Origin: Pedobacter namyangjuensis
GTDB taxonomy: Bacteria; Bacteroidota; Bacteroidia; Sphingobacteriales; Sphingobacteriaceae
Direction of reading: 5' to 3'
Assembly (NCBI RefSeq): GCF_003313325.1
Contig: NZ_QMHQ01000001.1
Location: 868,001 to 932,000, forward strand
DNA: 64,000 bases
Each line of letters opens with the position of its first letter. Positions within the stretch are counted from its first letter, which is position 1. A model generated the notes under the pieces. It saw only the letters and a list, made by a program, of their open reading frames with translations. It searched no databases and was not told where the DNA came from. Position numbers and translations under genes: made by a program. Positions 34,462 through 44,578 of this stretch are shown in pieces.

Positions 34462-36783
34462 ATGGCTCATACTTTACAACCTATTAACTTACGAAGCGCA
34501 CTTTTAAAATATTTATATCACTGGCCATTATTTTTGCTTGGTTTGTGCTTAACATTTGCGATAGCTTTTTATTATTTAAAGGTTACCAACCCAACTTATG
34601 AGGTAAAAGCAGTTATAGCTGTTAAAGATGTCAAGAAAACTACGGAAGAGCATTCTGCATTAAAAGAATTAGAACAATCAAGTCAGGCTAAGATTGCAGA
34701 GAACGAAGTAGAAATTATAAGTTCAAGAAAACTGATTAACCAAGTTGTGAATCAGTTGCAACTTGAAACAAGTTATACTTCAAAAGATGGTTTAAAAACC
34801 GTGGATCTTTATAAAAATAGCCCCATATCGCTTACGTTAGAAAAAGAGTATGAAGCAGATCAAAAATCGTCGTTAAACGTTCTTGTCAAAGAATCTGGAT
34901 TTACGCTCATTGAACAGGATGGATCGAAAAAAGATTTTTCGTACGGACAATCGATTAAAGGTTCTTTTGGAATTTGGAAATTGAATCCGACAAGCAAACT
35001 AAAAGATTTTCTGGGTAAAGAGATAATGATAACAATAAGCCCAAAATCAGCGGCAGCGGAACTTTATCAGAAAGCTTTACAGGTTTCGTTAATAAATAAG
35101 CTAGCGCCAACAATTAGTATAAGCATAAATGATAAAGTACCTCAAAGAGGACAGGACGTTTTAAATGCTTTGATTTCTAATTATATATTGGCTTCTACTT
35201 CAGAGAAGAGTGAGAATTCTAATATGTCGATAGGATTTATTGATAAAAAATTAGACTCCTTAAGAACTGAATTAAATGCTGCTGAAGGTGCTGTTGAGGT
35301 TTATAAAAGTGGAAATAGTTTGACAGACATAAATTCTGAATCAAAAAGTTATTTGGAAAGTAGCCGAATAAATGAGATGAAGCTAAATGATACGAAAGTT
35401 CAAATTGATATTATTGAAGGAATTGAAAGTTACGTTAATTCTCCGCAGAATTCAAATACAATGCCTTCTACTATAGGTATTGCAGATAACAATTTGGCAA
35501 GTTTAATAGATAAATTATCTGATTTGCAGTTGCAAAAAGCGAAATTATTGGCAACAACTCCAGAAAGCAACTACATATTTGAGCCTATTAATAACCAGCT
35601 TAAAATCACCAAAAATGCAATTATTGGTAATGTAAGATCTATTAAGGCATCCTTACTTTCTACAAAAAGACAATTAGAGAACTTTAATGCAAAGGTGCAA
35701 GGTTCAATTAGGCAAATTCCGGGGCAGGAAAGACAATCTGAAAGTTTAATCAGACAGCAAAAGGCTAAAGAAGATCTGTACAATTACTTACTTCAGAAAA
35801 GAGCGGAGCTTTCGTTAAGCTATACTGCCACATTATCTGATGCCAGAGTTGTGGATAGTGCATACATCGGCAGTAAAATATGGCCTCAAACTACTCCTAT
35901 TATGGCAGTTTCTGGCTTAATGGGCTTACTACTACCGTTTTTAATTGTTTACACAAGAACTACTTTGCGAAACAAAATACTTACCAAAGGCGACATCGAG
36001 AAAAATGTGAAAATTCCGATCCTGGGCGAGCTTCCTAATGAATATCTTGAGAAAAATTCATTGGTTGATCATAGTGTTAATAATGTATTAAGCGAGCATT
36101 TTAGAGCAATTAGAACTAAGCTTTATTATTTAAATAAAGCGAAAGAAACCGGCAGAGTTACACTGATAACTTCTAGTATCTCTGGTGAAGGAAAAAGTTT
36201 TGTCAGTGCTAACTTAAGTACGTCTTTAGCATTTATGGGCAGAAAAACCATCTTGCTTGAGTTAGATCTTCGGAAGCCGAAATTGGCGAAAGTATTTAAT
36301 TTGGAGTCTCGCTATAAGGGTTTAACTGAGTACTTGTCAAGCGATATCAACGTAAATGATATTATACAAAAATCCAACTTCTTCGAGAAACTTGATGTCA
36401 TTTCCGCAGGTCAACCAGTTAATAATCCGGCAGAATTATTAACGCTCGAAAGATTGAGTACGTTGATTAAACATTTACGAGAAAAATACGATGATATTAT
36501 TATTGATTCGCCTCCGCTACATCTCGTTACTGATGCTATGATTATTTCTAGGCTAACCGATATTACTTTGTATGTAATTAGACAAGGTGTTACCGATAAA
36601 GCCGAGCTAGAATTTATAAATGAGCTAGAACAACAAAATGAATTACCAAACATCAATATTATTTTTAACGGTGTAGCACAAGGTAAATTTGGTTACGGCA
36701 ATCACTATACAAGTAGTTATTATTCAAAACCATCTTCTTTCTCGGCAAAAAAAATGATGGGTAAATTTCTGAGCAGATTTTAG
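34462..36783 (+). CDS. Wzc-type co-polymerase and BY-tyrosine kinase
   Basis: 773 residues from ATG 34462 (MAHTLQPINLR); an in-frame GTG at 34387 would add 25 residues but would fall too close to the promoter. Membrane helix (about 24-44), Wzz domain with coiled coil, second helix (about 490-510) and a cytoplasmic BY-kinase domain: Walker A SSISGEGKSFV (near residue 574), Walker A' LLELDLRKPK, Walker B IIIDSPPLHLV. The C-terminus has a tyrosine cluster (GYGNHYTSSYYSK), the autophosphorylation tail. It controls chain length and export together with the Wza-type lipoprotein encoded at 47783 and begins the nine-gene EPS operon 2. Confidence 0.92.
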   Translation: MAHTLQPINLRSALLKYLYHWPLFLLGLCLTFAIAFYYLKVTNPTYEVKAVIAVKDVKKTTEEHSALKELEQSSQAKIAENEVEIISSRKLINQVVNQLQLETSYTSKDGLKTVDLYKNSPISLTLEKEYEADQKSSLNVLVKESGFTLIEQDGSKKDFSYGQSIKGSFGIWKLNPTSKLKDFLGKEIMITISPKSAAAELYQKALQVSLINKLAPTISISINDKVPQRGQDVLNALISNYILASTSEKSENSNMSIGFIDKKLDSLRTELNAAEGAVEVYKSGNSLTDINSESKSYLESSRINEMKLNDTKVQIDIIEGIESYVNSPQNSNTMPSTIGIADNNLASLIDKLSDLQLQKAKLLATTPESNYIFEPINNQLKITKNAIIGNVRSIKASLLSTKRQLENFNAKVQGSIRQIPGQERQSESLIRQQKAKEDLYNYLLQKRAELSLSYTATLSDARVVDSAYIGSKIWPQTTPIMAVSGLMGLLLPFLIVYTRTTLRNKILTKGDIEKNVKIPILGELPNEYLEKNSLVDHSVNNVLSEHFRAIRTKLYYLNKAKETGRVTLITSSISGEGKSFVSANLSTSLAFMGRKTILLELDLRKPKLAKVFNLESRYKGLTEYLSSDINVNDIIQKSNFFEKLDVISAGQPVNNPAELLTLERLSTLIKHLREKYDDIIIDSPPLHLVTDAMIISRLTDITLYVIRQGVTDKAELEFINELEQQNELPNINIIFNGVAQGKFGYGNHYTSSYYSKPSSFSAKKMMGKFLSRF

Positions 36784-36791
36784 ACTTACGA

Positions 36792-38357
36792 ATGATATTT
36801 AATTTTAACGATTTTCCTGAGGAAATTGCTCAGAAATATGATATCTGTATCGTTGGTACTGGAGCTGCATCACTCGCAATGCTTTCGCAACTGCTTGATA
36901 ATGAATTAACCATTTTAGTTCTTGAAGCGGGAGGAGAGTACATTACGGAAAAGAATCAGGATCAGTATAAAACAATTAATAAAGTACATCCATTTCCGGG
37001 TGCACTAGATGGTAGGTTTAGAGTGTTTGGAGGCTCAACTACCAAATGGGGTGCACAATCATTGCCGTTAGAAAAAATTGATTTTATTGAACGAGATTGG
37101 ATTAACAATAGCGGTTGGCCGATTTCATATAATGAAGTATTTACCTTTTACTCCAAAGTAGATAGCTTTTTGCAACTTTATCCAGTGGAATATGCTGAAG
37201 ATATTTCAACTATAAATCAATTGCCAAAGCTGCAAGCAAATACCAACATTTCATTAAAGTTTTCGAAATGGAGTGCCAAGCCAGATTTAAGAGAAAGTTT
37301 CAGAGAGCAACTTATTAAATCGGAGAATGTAACGCTAATTCAAAATGCAAATGTTGTAAATATTAATTTGTTTGCTAGTGGAGATAGAGTGGAATCTTTA
37401 ACCTGTGTAAATCTCGAAAAAAAAGAATTTAAATTTTCTGCAAAGAGATTTGTTTTAGCATGTGGTGGAATAGAAAACGCAAGACTTCTACTTGCATCAA
37501 ATAACCAGATGAGCAACGGTATTGGAAATCAAAACGGAATGGTTGGGCGCTATTTGCAGGATCATCCCAATGCTCATATCGCAACTTTGCATGCAAAAGA
37601 TGATAAAGCCCAGGCTTACTTCAATTATTTCTACATCAACGGAACTAGGTTTTTGCCAAGATTTGTTTTTTCTGAGAAATTCCAAAGGGATAATCTGATT
37701 TTGAATAGTAGCGCCTATTTTTCGTTCATAACAGACGAAAACGATCTGTTTTCAATAATCAAGGATTTTTACAGAAAATATAGAAGACGAAGTTTGGTGT
37801 CTGCTGATTTTAAAATCATTTTTAAGGTTTTAAAAAACATGCCCCACCTCTTTAAAATTGGCTACAGCTATGCTATAAAAAAGCGGGTTTATACCCCAAA
37901 TGCTGTCCTAAAATTGAACTTAATGACAGAAGCAACTCCGCTAAGCGAAAATAGAATTTGTTTAAGTAAGGAAGTTGATCAATTAGGAATGCCTAGAGCA
38001 ATAATAAATTGGGAAGGTGATGAGTTGATGCGACAAACATTTATAAAATCCGCAGAGTTTCTAAAAAAATATTTTGACAAACTAGATCTTGGCAAATTGG
38101 AGTTAGATGATTGGATTTATGATGCCAAGTGGTTTGATCATATAAAAGATGCGAAACACCATATCGGCACTACTCGGATGGCAACAGACGAATATACTGG
38201 GGTAGTAGATTCAAATTGCCGTGTATTTGGTATAGATAACCTTTATATCGCTGGCAGCTCTGTGTTTCCAACAAGCGGACATTCCAACCCAACAACGACG
38301 ATTATTGCACTTGCATTTCGTTTAGCAGATCACCTAAAAAATAACAAACATGATTAA
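36792..38357 (+). CDS. GMC family FAD-dependent oxidoreductase
   Basis: 521 residues. FAD-binding dinucleotide fold at the N-terminus (YDICIVGTGAASLAML, LVLEAGGEY), a GMC-type segment RFRVFGGSTTKWGAQS, FVLACGGIENARLLLAS, and the C-terminal GMC_oxred_C region with HIGTTRMATDE and SGHSNPTTTIIALAFR. It oxidises a hydroxyl group of a sugar or alcohol with FAD. The stop overlaps the start of the aldo/keto reductase by 8 bases. In an EPS operon the likely substrate is a sugar residue or its lipid-linked form (inference). No signal peptide is seen, so it is cytoplasmic. Confidence 0.88.
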   Translation: MIFNFNDFPEEIAQKYDICIVGTGAASLAMLSQLLDNELTILVLEAGGEYITEKNQDQYKTINKVHPFPGALDGRFRVFGGSTTKWGAQSLPLEKIDFIERDWINNSGWPISYNEVFTFYSKVDSFLQLYPVEYAEDISTINQLPKLQANTNISLKFSKWSAKPDLRESFREQLIKSENVTLIQNANVVNINLFASGDRVESLTCVNLEKKEFKFSAKRFVLACGGIENARLLLASNNQMSNGIGNQNGMVGRYLQDHPNAHIATLHAKDDKAQAYFNYFYINGTRFLPRFVFSEKFQRDNLILNSSAYFSFITDENDLFSIIKDFYRKYRRRSLVSADFKIIFKVLKNMPHLFKIGYSYAIKKRVYTPNAVLKLNLMTEATPLSENRICLSKEVDQLGMPRAIINWEGDELMRQTFIKSAEFLKKYFDKLDLGKLELDDWIYDAKWFDHIKDAKHHIGTTRMATDEYTGVVDSNCRVFGIDNLYIAGSSVFPTSGHSNPTTTIIALAFRLADHLKNNKHD

Positions 38358-39282
38358 TTTAGAAAGGTTAAAAACCGAAAAGTTTCTCGGTTGTGGTTGC
38401 TCTACATTTGGCGGTAGTGTGTCGAAAAAAAATGCACTCAGAACATTAGATGTTTGCTATAACGAAGGTATTTTATATTATGACGTTGCTAGATCTTATG
38501 GCTATGGAATGGCCGAAGGAATAGTTGGACAATTTATCGGAAATAAACGATCTAATATTGTGCTCGCCAGCAAGTTTGGTATTGAAGCACCCAAGTCCTT
38601 TCCGTTTAAAAGCTTAGTTACTGGTGCCGCTAGGTTTATAAAAAATCAAATCCCTGGAGCAAGTAATGCTTTGAAAAGTGCGTCGAACAGCGTTTTAGAA
38701 AAGAAATTTTTTACACCACAAATGGTTGTTGATTCCTTAAACAAAAGCTTAAAAGAACTTAATACCGATTATTTGGACATATTTATTTGCCACGAATCCA
38801 CTTTTGAGGAAATGTTGAATGAAGACATTAGGGCTGTTTTAGAAGCTGAAAAAGATAAAGGTAAAATAAGAATTATCGGAACTAACCTTAACCATCAAAA
38901 GGAACGAGAAAAACTATTGTCGAGTAATTACTTTCCGTCTGCGTTACAAATTCCATTATCGTTTGATAGCATATTTGATGCATTGGTTAATAGGAAAGAG
39001 CAGATCAATATCGTTTATTCTGCGATGAATTTGTTTAAGCAATTTACCGAAAAACAGATTTCCTTTTTAAGAAGCCTTAAGACCAATAATGTTGGCTTCG
39101 ATTTGCTGGAAAATGAAAGAGAATTGTTGTTGAGTTTAGCATTTCAAAAAATAAATTCTGGGGTGCTGTTAATGTCAACAACAAACGAAAAACACATCAA
39201 GCGAAATGTTCAGATTTCAAAAATTACTAATGAGGGTAATTTTAAGCAATTAGATTTTAGCCAACTCAATAATCACAATTAG
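38350..39282 (+). CDS. Aldo/keto reductase family protein
   Basis: 310 residues. TIM-barrel AKR signatures: LGCGCSTFGG, YYDVARSYGYGMAEGIVG (catalytic Asp and Tyr), IVLASKFGI (Lys) and DYLDIFICHES with the His of the tetrad. The C-terminal cofactor-binding strand is shorter than in typical 330-residue members. It overlaps the GMC gene by 8 bases, so the two are translationally coupled. Together they could oxidise then reduce the same carbon, giving an epimerised or deoxygenated sugar, comparable in logic to the DprE1/DprE2 pair; this is a hypothesis. Confidence 0.85.
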   Translation: MINLERLKTEKFLGCGCSTFGGSVSKKNALRTLDVCYNEGILYYDVARSYGYGMAEGIVGQFIGNKRSNIVLASKFGIEAPKSFPFKSLVTGAARFIKNQIPGASNALKSASNSVLEKKFFTPQMVVDSLNKSLKELNTDYLDIFICHESTFEEMLNEDIRAVLEAEKDKGKIRIIGTNLNHQKEREKLLSSNYFPSALQIPLSFDSIFDALVNRKEQINIVYSAMNLFKQFTEKQISFLRSLKTNNVGFDLLENERELLLSLAFQKINSGVLLMSTTNEKHIKRNVQISKITNEGNFKQLDFSQLNNHN

Positions 39283-39287
39283 GCATT

Positions 39288-40601
39288 TTGTACGAAAAAT
39301 TAATATATCTCTTTAGCATCTCGTCAATACTGTACTTTGCGTATGTATTGATAAAGTTTGGCGATCCCAAAATGTACTTGCTGAGTGTTCTTTATTTATT
39401 GCCTTTTATGAATTTTTACGCAACTAAAGTTTCTATGGGCGGGTTTAAAGTTTTCGACGTGGTTACATTTGGAGCATTGTTATACTTGCTAAAGTATTTT
39501 TTAGTAGACAATTACATCAACAAAAAATATTTTCATTTGCTTCTGTTTTTGTTATTACTTGCTATTGCCGTAATTGGATCATTGATTTCTGAACACCCAA
39601 ATAAGTCGTTAGTTGATGTCTTTAAAATAATTCCAATTTTTGTTTTTTGTAGGTTTTTAATGCTTGAATGCTTACAAGACTTTTCATTCCATTATAAAAT
39701 TATAAACGTACTTAAATTAGCATTTTCTGTTGCAATTGTTTTTCTCCTAATCCAGTTGATTTTTGGGTTAAAGTTTACATTTTATCATACATTAAACATA
39801 AACACCTTAGACCCTTTTAGCGGTAAAATTCGATACCCCGGATATTTTCATGATTCTCAAGTACAGGGTCAATTTTTTTCGGTAGGCAGTTTTTTATTCT
39901 TGTATGTAAAACAAGAAGCCAAAGTTAGTTTCAGGCTTTTAAATTATTTTATGTTTTTTATGGCTGTGGTAGCTATATATATGTGTGGAAGCAGATCCGC
40001 ATTTCTCGGTTTTGGCATTGGTCTAGTTTTGTCAATGCTCACAATCGGTAAGAAGTACATAGGCTACCTTTTCATCGGTGTGTTGCTGTTAGGTGCAACT
40101 GTATTTTATTTCCAGGATAAAATTACAATTCTAAATAGATCTAAAGATATTGGAAGCGACCTTAAATTCAGGCAAACAATTTGGAAAGAAGCTTATAAAA
40201 TTGGAACAGAACATCCATTTTTTGGAATAGGAAGTGGCAATTATGAAGAATATACCAAACTACACAATCCCAACCAGTATTTTGAATTAGAAAATAACGA
40301 GATCGCGTATTTTGACCAGCCTGAGAATGGCTATTTAAAAATACTGGTGGAATTTGGATTTACTGGTTTAGCAATCTTTTTACTAATGGTCATTACTCCC
40401 CTTGTAGTGTCGTTTTTGGATTATGTAAGAGGCATTCGAAGTAACGGAATTATTTTATTTATTTCTGGAGCTATAAGTTTCTTGGTGGCATTCAATAGCG
40501 TTTACTCTTTGTTCGATACAAGAATGCTAATAGTTTTTAGCGCCATAATCGTTTTACTCATCACGTACCCTAAAAATCAGATTTACGGTGAAGAAAATTA
40601 A
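39288..40601 (+). CDS. Second O-antigen ligase/Wzy-like polymerase
   Basis: 437 residues, polytopic (about ten to twelve helices). The start is a TTG at 39288, five bases after the aldo/keto reductase stop; it is preferred because the first membrane helix begins at once (YEKLIYLFSISSILYFAYV). Family signatures: YPGYFHDSQVQGQFFSVGSF, MCGSRSAFLGFG, and near the end of the periplasmic loop HPFFGIGSGNYEEYTKLHNP and FDQPENGYLKILVEFG. It should polymerise the second repeat unit. It overlaps the flippase gene downstream. Confidence 0.85.
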   Translation: MYEKLIYLFSISSILYFAYVLIKFGDPKMYLLSVLYLLPFMNFYATKVSMGGFKVFDVVTFGALLYLLKYFLVDNYINKKYFHLLLFLLLLAIAVIGSLISEHPNKSLVDVFKIIPIFVFCRFLMLECLQDFSFHYKIINVLKLAFSVAIVFLLIQLIFGLKFTFYHTLNINTLDPFSGKIRYPGYFHDSQVQGQFFSVGSFLFLYVKQEAKVSFRLLNYFMFFMAVVAIYMCGSRSAFLGFGIGLVLSMLTIGKKYIGYLFIGVLLLGATVFYFQDKITILNRSKDIGSDLKFRQTIWKEAYKIGTEHPFFGIGSGNYEEYTKLHNPNQYFELENNEIAYFDQPENGYLKILVEFGFTGLAIFLLMVITPLVVSFLDYVRGIRSNGIILFISGAISFLVAFNSVYSLFDTRMLIVFSAIIVLLITYPKNQIYGEEN

Positions 40602-42033
40602 GTTAGTATATTCGCAAGTTGCCAAGTCAGAGCTGTTTAGAAATAGTGCATGGGGTATTTTTTCAAATGTTCTTCAAACACTTTTTTTAAGTATTTTTTT
40701 CGCTATTACAGCTCGCAAATTTGATATAGACCAATTTGCACATTTTTTAATCGCTACAACTGTTTATCAACTTATCGTAGCATTTTCTTCAATGGGATTA
40801 GGCCAATGGTTTATTAGAGAATTTAATACTCAAACAGATAAGCTGTCTTTTACAAGCAAATTCATTAAGCTGCAAATTTCACTTGGAACTATATTTTATT
40901 TCGTTAACATAGCCTTAGCTTTTATTCTTTATGATGATGCGGAGATTTTATGGCTAGCTGGCATTTTAGGAATTAATATCATTTTCGATAATTTGATTTA
41001 TGCCATCAAGCACTTAAACATAGCCGAAGGAAGACAAAGAACAACGTTTAGTATTCTGATTATAGATGGTTTCCTTAAACTATTAGTTGGGTGTACGTTG
41101 TTCATTTACCCCATGTCTATATTTACATTGTCGGTAGTCTTGTTATTTGTGAGATTTTTTACACTTAACTTATTTATAAAATTAGGATCATCTAATACTA
41201 TTAATGTTGCGAGTTTATTGCGCTCAAAAGTTTCGTTTGATGATATTAAGCATCAGATTCTTTTAAATTGGCGATTTGTTGTTATTGGCAGTATTTCGAT
41301 AATTTTTTGGAGGTCAGCAAATATTATTATTTCAAAAGTTTTAACACAACAGGACGTAGCAGATTATGAAATTGCTTTTAGAATTTTTTCTATCGGGCTA
41401 ATACTGCCTACAATTGCATCTGCAACGGTGTTCGCAAAGTTTATCAAATTTGCTCAAGCTAATGAGCAAGAAAACCTAAAAGATCTTTACAATAAAGTAT
41501 TTCTAGTTTACAATATTTTCTCGTTTCTGTTTTACGCCTTTATATTTTCGTTTTCTCACACGTTAATTCCGTTGGCGTTTGGAGGTAAGTTTGATGGTGC
41601 AATAACATGCGTTAAGCAAATGTTTCTGGCATTCTTATTATTTCCAACTTTGTTACTCCAGGCAAACTTAATAGTAGCTATGAAGGCGGAAAAAATAGAC
41701 ATGTGGCTAAACATTCTTAGTCTAATCTTAATGCTTGTTTTTTGCTTTACAGGATTGTATTTCGAAAAATCATTAACCGTAATAAACTATGCAATACTAC
41801 TCTCTTTCGGAGCATTCCATATATTTCAAAATATCTTTCTAATGAAAAAAGGTATAACAACGATAGCTAAAAGCTTAGTGTTTTATCTCATTGTTTCAGT
41901 TTTCGTAATCCTTTATTCTATCTTATCGGTAAAGTTAAATGAGTATTTAGTTTTCGCCGGATTTTCTACCATAATATTGGCGTTTGCAATCTATAAATTC
42001 ATGAACATTTACAAAAAACCTGTCATCGACTAA
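40588..42033 (+). CDS. Second Wzx-type flippase (MOP superfamily)
   Basis: 481 residues with about fourteen hydrophobic segments. Starts at a GTG (40588) that overlaps the polymerase gene by 14 bases. Early helices (NSAWGIFSNVLQTLFLSIFFAI) and the conserved mid-protein motif IIFWRSANIIISKVLTQQDVADYEIAFRI, split by a helix turn, fit polysaccharide flippases. It works on the lipid-linked repeat unit of EPS operon 2. Together with 14151 this gives the window two flippases. Confidence 0.88.
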   Translation: MKKIKLVYSQVAKSELFRNSAWGIFSNVLQTLFLSIFFAITARKFDIDQFAHFLIATTVYQLIVAFSSMGLGQWFIREFNTQTDKLSFTSKFIKLQISLGTIFYFVNIALAFILYDDAEILWLAGILGINIIFDNLIYAIKHLNIAEGRQRTTFSILIIDGFLKLLVGCTLFIYPMSIFTLSVVLLFVRFFTLNLFIKLGSSNTINVASLLRSKVSFDDIKHQILLNWRFVVIGSISIIFWRSANIIISKVLTQQDVADYEIAFRIFSIGLILPTIASATVFAKFIKFAQANEQENLKDLYNKVFLVYNIFSFLFYAFIFSFSHTLIPLAFGGKFDGAITCVKQMFLAFLLFPTLLLQANLIVAMKAEKIDMWLNILSLILMLVFCFTGLYFEKSLTVINYAILLSFGAFHIFQNIFLMKKGITTIAKSLVFYLIVSVFVILYSILSVKLNEYLVFAGFSTIILAFAIYKFMNIYKKPVID

Positions 42034-42043
42034 CAAATTAATT

Positions 42044-43033
42044 ATGCCATTTTTATCTATAATCATCCCGGTTTACAATAAAGTTAATTACTTAGATAGT
42101 TGCATAAATTCTATTCTTGCTCAATCTTTCACAGATTTTGAACTTATTTTAATTAACGATGGTTCTACTGATGGTAGCGGAGATAAATGTGATAAATATT
42201 GCGATATAGACCGACGAATCGTTGTCTTTCATCAATCGAATAAAGGTGTTTCTGCAGCACGTAATAAAGGGCTTTCTATGGCAAATGGAAGCTACGTTGG
42301 TTTTATAGATGCCGATGATACAATTGAGCCAGATATGTACGAGTTATTGGTAAATAATTGCAGGTTGACCAACGCAGACCTATCAATATGTAGCATAGTA
42401 ATACGAGAGAGTGAATCTTTTGAAACAAAAAATAGCTTCAGACGGGATGCATCTATGTTATCGCAATCAGCAACCCTTACGGCCTTGCTTAATGGTAAAA
42501 TAAACTGGAGTGCTAATAACAAAATATACAAAAGAGAATTAGCAACTGCCGTAGCTTTTGAGGGGCGAATGAATGAGGATTTATTGTACTGTTTTAATGT
42601 TATTCGTTTAATGACGGGCCACGCCGTTTTTGCTGACGAGGAAAAATACAATTACATAAAACGTGAAAACTCCGTTAGCTTAACAAAGTTTAGCGAAAAA
42701 CAGCTCGAAAGCGTATATGTATCTAATAAAATACTAAAAATTGTAAACTCAGAATTTGGGAAACATGTAGAAGAAGCAAAGATCTTAGATTTGATCTCAA
42801 ACCTTTCTATTCTAAATTTAATAATTTTAGCAAAAGAGCATCGTTCGTCTTCTTACGCCGAAGTGGCTCAAAATCTGCGTAATTACAAGTCTTTCATTAC
42901 TACAACTCAAAAGCTTAGCAAGAGGCAAAAATATGCAGCCCAAATTTTTATTTTAAATGACGCATTGTATAGAAGGTTGCTGAAAACATATTGTTTTATT
43001 TTTCAAACCGAGGCTGGTAAAAAAACACTTTAG
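42044..43033 (+). CDS. Family 2 glycosyltransferase (CPS type)
   Basis: 329 residues. GT-A motifs LSIIIPVYNKVNYLDSCI, ILINDGSTDGSGDKCD, NKGVSAARNKGLSMANG and GFIDADDTIEPDMYELL are all intact; the DxD-like DADD binds the metal/nucleotide. The C-terminal third is helical and variable. It begins 10 bases after the flippase stop in operon 2. Donor and acceptor unknown. Confidence 0.9.
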   Translation: MPFLSIIIPVYNKVNYLDSCINSILAQSFTDFELILINDGSTDGSGDKCDKYCDIDRRIVVFHQSNKGVSAARNKGLSMANGSYVGFIDADDTIEPDMYELLVNNCRLTNADLSICSIVIRESESFETKNSFRRDASMLSQSATLTALLNGKINWSANNKIYKRELATAVAFEGRMNEDLLYCFNVIRLMTGHAVFADEEKYNYIKRENSVSLTKFSEKQLESVYVSNKILKIVNSEFGKHVEEAKILDLISNLSILNLIILAKEHRSSSYAEVAQNLRNYKSFITTTQKLSKRQKYAAQIFILNDALYRRLLKTYCFIFQTEAGKKTL

Positions 43034-43046
43034 GACATATAAACGC

Positions 43047-44108
43047 ATGAAAATTTTATTTATAGGAGAAGATTTGAACAAATCTCGTTCTGGAGTGGTA
43101 ACGGTAATGAACCAAATACTTGCCGACAAAAACCTTGAAACACTTACATCTTACAGAACAATTTATACCACAAGCGATGATTATTCTAACGTTAGAAAGT
43201 TACTATGTTGGTTAAAGGCTTATTTGCTGTTTATTTATTATTTGCCAAAATGTCAAATTGTACACATACATCATGCATCCGACTTAAATTTTTGGCTTTC
43301 AGGAGGAATGGTTTACCTCGCTAATTTTCTTAACAAAAAAACTTTGCTACATAACCACAGCGCAGATTTTCACGAATTTTATAATGGGAGTTCGCAAAAG
43401 AACAAGGAAAAAATAATAAAGATATTTAACAATGCCAGCGCAACTATAGTTTTGTCTAACCAATGGCTTGGTTGGTACAATGAGATTGCCCCTAATGCGA
43501 AATTTTTCATGTTGCAAAATGCAATTGAGATTCCAGAAAATATTCAAACCAAAAATTTTAAGACTGAGAAAACAATATTAGTTTATCTAGCAAGAATAGA
43601 AAAACGAAAGGGCTTTTTCGATTTAATGAAAGTAATGCCAGATTTGGCAAAAAGGTTTCCAAATTTAGAGCTTTACGTTGCCGGTCAAGGAGATGTAGAA
43701 ATGGCCAATAAACTGGTGAGGGAATACGGCCTTGAAAACAGTGTTTTTATCTTAGGTTATATCGATAGTATAAAGCGTGACGAAATACTTAAAATGGCGC
43801 ACATTCTAGTTTTTCCAAGTTACAACGAAGGTTTACCAATGTCTTTGTTAGAAGCGATGTCTTATGGAGTAGTTCCAATAACAACGCCTGTTGGCGGAAT
43901 ACCAGATGTAGTAGTTAATGGTAAAAACGGCTTTTTAGTAAATCCTGGAGATACAGAAGAACTTAAAAAAAGTATTGATTATTTATTAATCTCACCAAAT
44001 AAATATGCGGACTTGTCTGAAAGTGCTAGGGCTGATGTGGATAGAGACTTTAACTATAAAAATTACGGGAATAAGTTAATGAAAATCTATAATTCTATAT
44101 TGCAATGA
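43047..44108 (+). CDS. Family 4 glycosyltransferase
   Basis: 353 residues, GT-B fold. N-terminal FIGEDLNKSRSGVVTVM and VHIHHASDLNFWLSGG; donor domain with ILVYLARIEKRKGFFDLM, LYVAGQGD, FILGYIDSIKRDEI and the E-x7-E signature around PSYNEGLPMSLLEAMSYG. The signature is that of retaining nucleotide-sugar transferases. The ATG of the next gene overlaps its stop by 4 bases (ATGA). Cytoplasmic, acting on the lipid-linked unit. Confidence 0.9.
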   Translation: MKILFIGEDLNKSRSGVVTVMNQILADKNLETLTSYRTIYTTSDDYSNVRKLLCWLKAYLLFIYYLPKCQIVHIHHASDLNFWLSGGMVYLANFLNKKTLLHNHSADFHEFYNGSSQKNKEKIIKIFNNASATIVLSNQWLGWYNEIAPNAKFFMLQNAIEIPENIQTKNFKTEKTILVYLARIEKRKGFFDLMKVMPDLAKRFPNLELYVAGQGDVEMANKLVREYGLENSVFILGYIDSIKRDEILKMAHILVFPSYNEGLPMSLLEAMSYGVVPITTPVGGIPDVVVNGKNGFLVNPGDTEELKKSIDYLLISPNKYADLSESARADVDRDFNYKNYGNKLMKIYNSILQ

Positions 44109-44578
44109 AAATGAAAAAAATAGGCATAGCATTTTCTGGAGGCGGTCATTACTTAGAAGCATTAAAAGCTTGTTCGCTTTTAGTTAACCACGATGGTTAT
44201 GATATTTTTTATGTTACCTATAAGCCCTCGAAACCTACACATTTTGATAAAAGAGCTTATTTTGTTGCACACCCAGAACATGGCTTTATTTTGAAAAGAA
44301 TTTTCTTGTTGATGGTGAATTTTGTGCATTCTTTTAAGGTGTTTTTGAAAGAAAAACCTGATGTCATTATCTCTACTGGCGCAGATGTTACCTTATCTAT
44401 TATGATTATTGCCAAGGTTTTTAATAAAAAACTTGTGTTTATAGAATCTGGTGCCAATGTAACCAAACCTTCACTTACAGGTCGACTAATTTACCGGTTT
44501 ACAGATGTATTTATAATTCAATGGGAAGAATTGAAAGAAGTTTATCCTAAAGCAATAGTAGGCATTAATTTATTATGA
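44105..44578 (+). CDS. Alg14-like (PssD/Cps14F type) glycosyltransferase subunit
   Basis: 157 residues. N-terminal AFSGGGHYLEALKA, the membrane-anchoring middle region KRIFLLMVNFVHSFKVFLKE, DVIISTGADVTLSIMI and VFIESGANVTKPSLTGRL are typical of Alg14/PssD, the membrane subunit of a two-part GT28-type enzyme. The start at 44105 overlaps the preceding stop; ATG 44111 is an alternative. It pairs with the Alg13-like subunit that overlaps its end by 4 bases. Confidence 0.9.
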   Translation: MKMKKIGIAFSGGGHYLEALKACSLLVNHDGYDIFYVTYKPSKPTHFDKRAYFVAHPEHGFILKRIFLLMVNFVHSFKVFLKEKPDVIISTGADVTLSIMIIAKVFNKKLVFIESGANVTKPSLTGRLIYRFTDVFIIQWEELKEVYPKAIVGINLL

